Source: Chamaesiphon sp. (lineage in GTDB: Bacteria > Cyanobacteriota > Cyanobacteriia > Cyanobacteriales > Chamaesiphonaceae). Taken from it: a DNA stretch of 15,203 nucleotides. The notes under the pieces were generated by a model, which saw nothing but the letters and a program-made list of their open reading frames with translations, did no database searches and had not been told where the DNA came from. The stretch covers positions 1-15,203 of the forward strand of contig JAJAYU010000338.1 in the NCBI GenBank assembly GCA_026786125.1. The letters are read 5' to 3'. Position 1 is the first letter of the stretch. The number at the start of each line of letters is the position of its first letter. The position numbers were made by a program, and so were the translations under genes. Of this stretch, positions 13,562 through 15,203 are shown one piece after another.

Positions 13562-15203
13562 TTAACTTTGCTTGAATATTTTGATGCTTCGTTTGCCCAA
13601 TCGTAGCATCAATGAATTGGTCACGACACTAACCGAACTCAAAGCCATCATCGCGCCAGCGGCTGATGGACTGAGCATGGTACCCCAGCCAAACCAATAG
13701 AGCAATCCGGCTGCTGCTGGAATACCCAGGAGATTGTAAATAGCTGCCCAGAACAGATTTTGACGAATCTTGGTGAATGTTTTGGTGGATAATTCGATCG
13801 AGTAAACTACATCCAATAATCGATCGTGCATGAGGATAATATCAGCTACTTCGATCGCTACATCGGTACCAGCATTCATCGCAATTCCCACATCAGCTTG
13901 GGCTAGAGCGGGCGCGTCATTGATACCATCGCCAATCATCGCTACTTTGTGAGGAATGCCAGAAGATAAATGGGGCGTTTGTAGGGACTGAATAATTCGC
14001 GCTTTGTCTTGGGGTAATATTTCGGCGTAGATATCGACAATCCCCAATTCTGCGGCGATTAGTTTGGCGACTGGTACCCTGTCACCAGTTAGTAAAGCAA
14101 CCTTCAAACCCTTGTGCTGCAATTGCTTAACTGTTTCGATCGCATCTACCCGCAATCGATCGGTTACACCAATTATGCCCATCATCTTACCTGCGAATGG
14201 CAATTCCTTGAGGATCGCCACATACATTACTGTTTTACCTGCAACAGTTAATTTTTCAGCCGCAACTAGCCATTCTTCACTAATTTCAATTCCTTTTGCA
14301 GTTAACCAATTTTGATTCCCGACAATTACCCCAGTTTCCCCCGCTCCGACAATTAACACCTCGGCATAGACACCTAAACCTGCTTCTGTCTGAGAATTTA
14401 GCACCACTGGAATAGTCAAACCCAGTCGCGTAGCTTCTTGCCCAATCGCCACCGCCAGCGGATGATTTGTGACACTTTCGGCAGCGGCTGCTAGTTGGAG
14501 TAATTCACTCGATCGAATATCATCAGCCGTGAGAATATCTGTAACCCGGGGCTTACCCTCTGTCAGGGTGCCAGTTTTGTCAAATACCACCGTATCCAAC
14601 CGATGCACTGTTTCCAACACATCCCCACCCTTAATCAATAATCCCGCCTCCGCACCAATCCCCGTCCCCACCAAAATCGCCGTCGGCGTGGCTAAACCCA
14701 GGGCACAGGGACACGCCACTACCATCACTGCAATCGCCGCTTTGAGCGGCGTGAGACTAGAAATCGGCGGATCTAGATTAGGGTTGTGTGTGCCGATAAA
14801 ATACCAGAATAGAAATGTTAAAGTGGCGATCGCAATGACACCATAAGTAAAATATCCTGCCACCGTATCGGCGAATTTCTGGACAGGAGCTTTACGGGTT
14901 TGGGCTGATTCTACCAGAGCGATAATTTGTGCCAGGGTAGTATCATCGCCTGTGCGAGTTACCTCGATCGAGATCGCTCCCGATTGATTTACTGTTCCGG
15001 CAATGACTATATCCCCTAACTGCTTCAATACCGGAATTGATTCACCCGTAATCAACGATTCATCAATTGTCGTCTCACCCCAGCGAATTGTGCCGTCAGT
15101 GGGGATCTTTTCTCCTGGCAATACTCGCAGGTATTCACCAATTTTGACTTGTTCTACAGGTATTTCGATCGCTTGGAGACGTTCTGGATCTGGACTCACC
15201 AAC
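13562..15203 (-). CDS. Cu+-transporting P1B-type ATPase, N-terminus beyond window
   Basis: Copper-exporting or copper-delivering membrane ATPase; only the last 546 residues are present, and the frame is open to the right edge. Visible in order are the actuator domain with TGES (52-55), a transmembrane pair around GVIAIATLTFLFWYFI and the metal-gating CPC (164-166), the phosphorylated aspartate D208 in DKTGTLTEG, HP (247-248) in the nucleotide domain, GDGINDAPAL (424-433), then YNLLGIP (489-495) and MALSS (519-523). CPC with YN-x4-P and MxxSS fits the Cu+ (P1B-1) class. Missing are the metal-binding N-terminus and the first membrane helices. Cyanobacteria carry CtaA and PacS of this class, for the plasma and thylakoid membranes; I cannot say which this is. 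No copper chaperone gene is beside it in the visible part. Confidence 0.93.
   Translation of the reverse strand, partial: LVSPDPERLQAIEIPVEQVKIGEYLRVLPGEKIPTDGTIRWGETTIDESLITGESIPVLKQLGDIVIAGTVNQSGAISIEVTRTGDDTTLAQIIALVESAQTRKAPVQKFADTVAGYFTYGVIAIATLTFLFWYFIGTHNPNLDPPISSLTPLKAAIAVMVVACPCALGLATPTAILVGTGIGAEAGLLIKGGDVLETVHRLDTVVFDKTGTLTEGKPRVTDILTADDIRSSELLQLAAAAESVTNHPLAVAIGQEATRLGLTIPVVLNSQTEAGLGVYAEVLIVGAGETGVIVGNQNWLTAKGIEISEEWLVAAEKLTVAGKTVMYVAILKELPFAGKMMGIIGVTDRLRVDAIETVKQLQHKGLKVALLTGDRVPVAKLIAAELGIVDIYAEILPQDKARIIQSLQTPHLSSGIPHKVAMIGDGINDAPALAQADVGIAMNAGTDVAIEVADIILMHDRLLDVVYSIELSTKTFTKIRQNLFWAAIYNLLGIPAAAGLLYWFGWGTMLSPSAAGAMMALSSVSVVTNSLMLRLGKRSIKIFKQS

Noticed and set aside
14469..14846. 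125-codon plus-strand frame inside the copper ATPase gene
   Set aside because: It lies opposite the conserved DKTGTLT and CPC region; serine/threonine/alanine-rich shadow sequence with no domain.

Overview
The window is cyanobacterial chromosome carrying almost entirely core genes. Evidence for this is the ftsQ-ftsZ order, the N-terminally extended FtsZ with a PDFL-type tail, a long LptC-like lipoprotein, an SLH-domain lipoprotein, a P1B-type copper ATPase, very frequent CGATCG (the core of the cyanobacterial HIP1 palindrome) and short dispersed palindromic repeats of the type found in filamentous and colonial cyanobacteria. The species cannot be fixed from sequence alone. I see no phage, transposase, CRISPR array or defence locus, and no clear new multigene system. 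The interest lies in the intergenic DNA and in some protein details.

Layout. 1-839: a non-coding stretch holding a minus-strand tRNA-Lys(CUU) at 407-478 and a few hairpins. 840-6800: five plus-strand genes, metG (methionyl-tRNA synthetase), a NYN-domain protein, an LptC-like lipoprotein, ftsQ and ftsZ. A repeat element flanked by ATCAATT heptads sits between lptC and ftsQ, and a structured leader of about 230 bases precedes ftsZ. 7021-7155: a very small ribbon-helix-helix protein. 7164-7934 (minus): a metallo-beta-lactamase-fold protein with a degenerate metal motif, convergent with the previous gene. 8132-9343 (plus): an SLH-domain lipoprotein. 9531-10655 (plus): a THUMP-domain RNA guanine-N2 methyltransferase, preceded by a perfect 18-bp palindrome. 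10657-10771: a second copy of the heptad-flanked element, inverted relative to the first. 10792-11397 and 11476-12243 (minus): a secreted protein of unknown function and a HAD phosphatase. 12456-13556 (plus): ribD of riboflavin synthesis. 13562 to the right edge (minus): a Cu+ P-type ATPase lacking its N-terminus because the window ends, with its stop codon 5 bases from that of ribD.

How the genes fit together. The NYN-lptC-ftsQ-ftsZ run puts a predicted RNA-cleaving or RNA-binding protein and an outer-membrane lipid-transport component beside two divisome genes. This fits a cell-envelope and division neighbourhood, although only the 27-base NYN-lptC gap clearly suggests co-transcription. The remaining genes look like independent housekeeping units. 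Several leaders and one predicted N-terminus contain low-complexity or repeat-derived DNA, so repeats appear to have shaped regulatory regions here.
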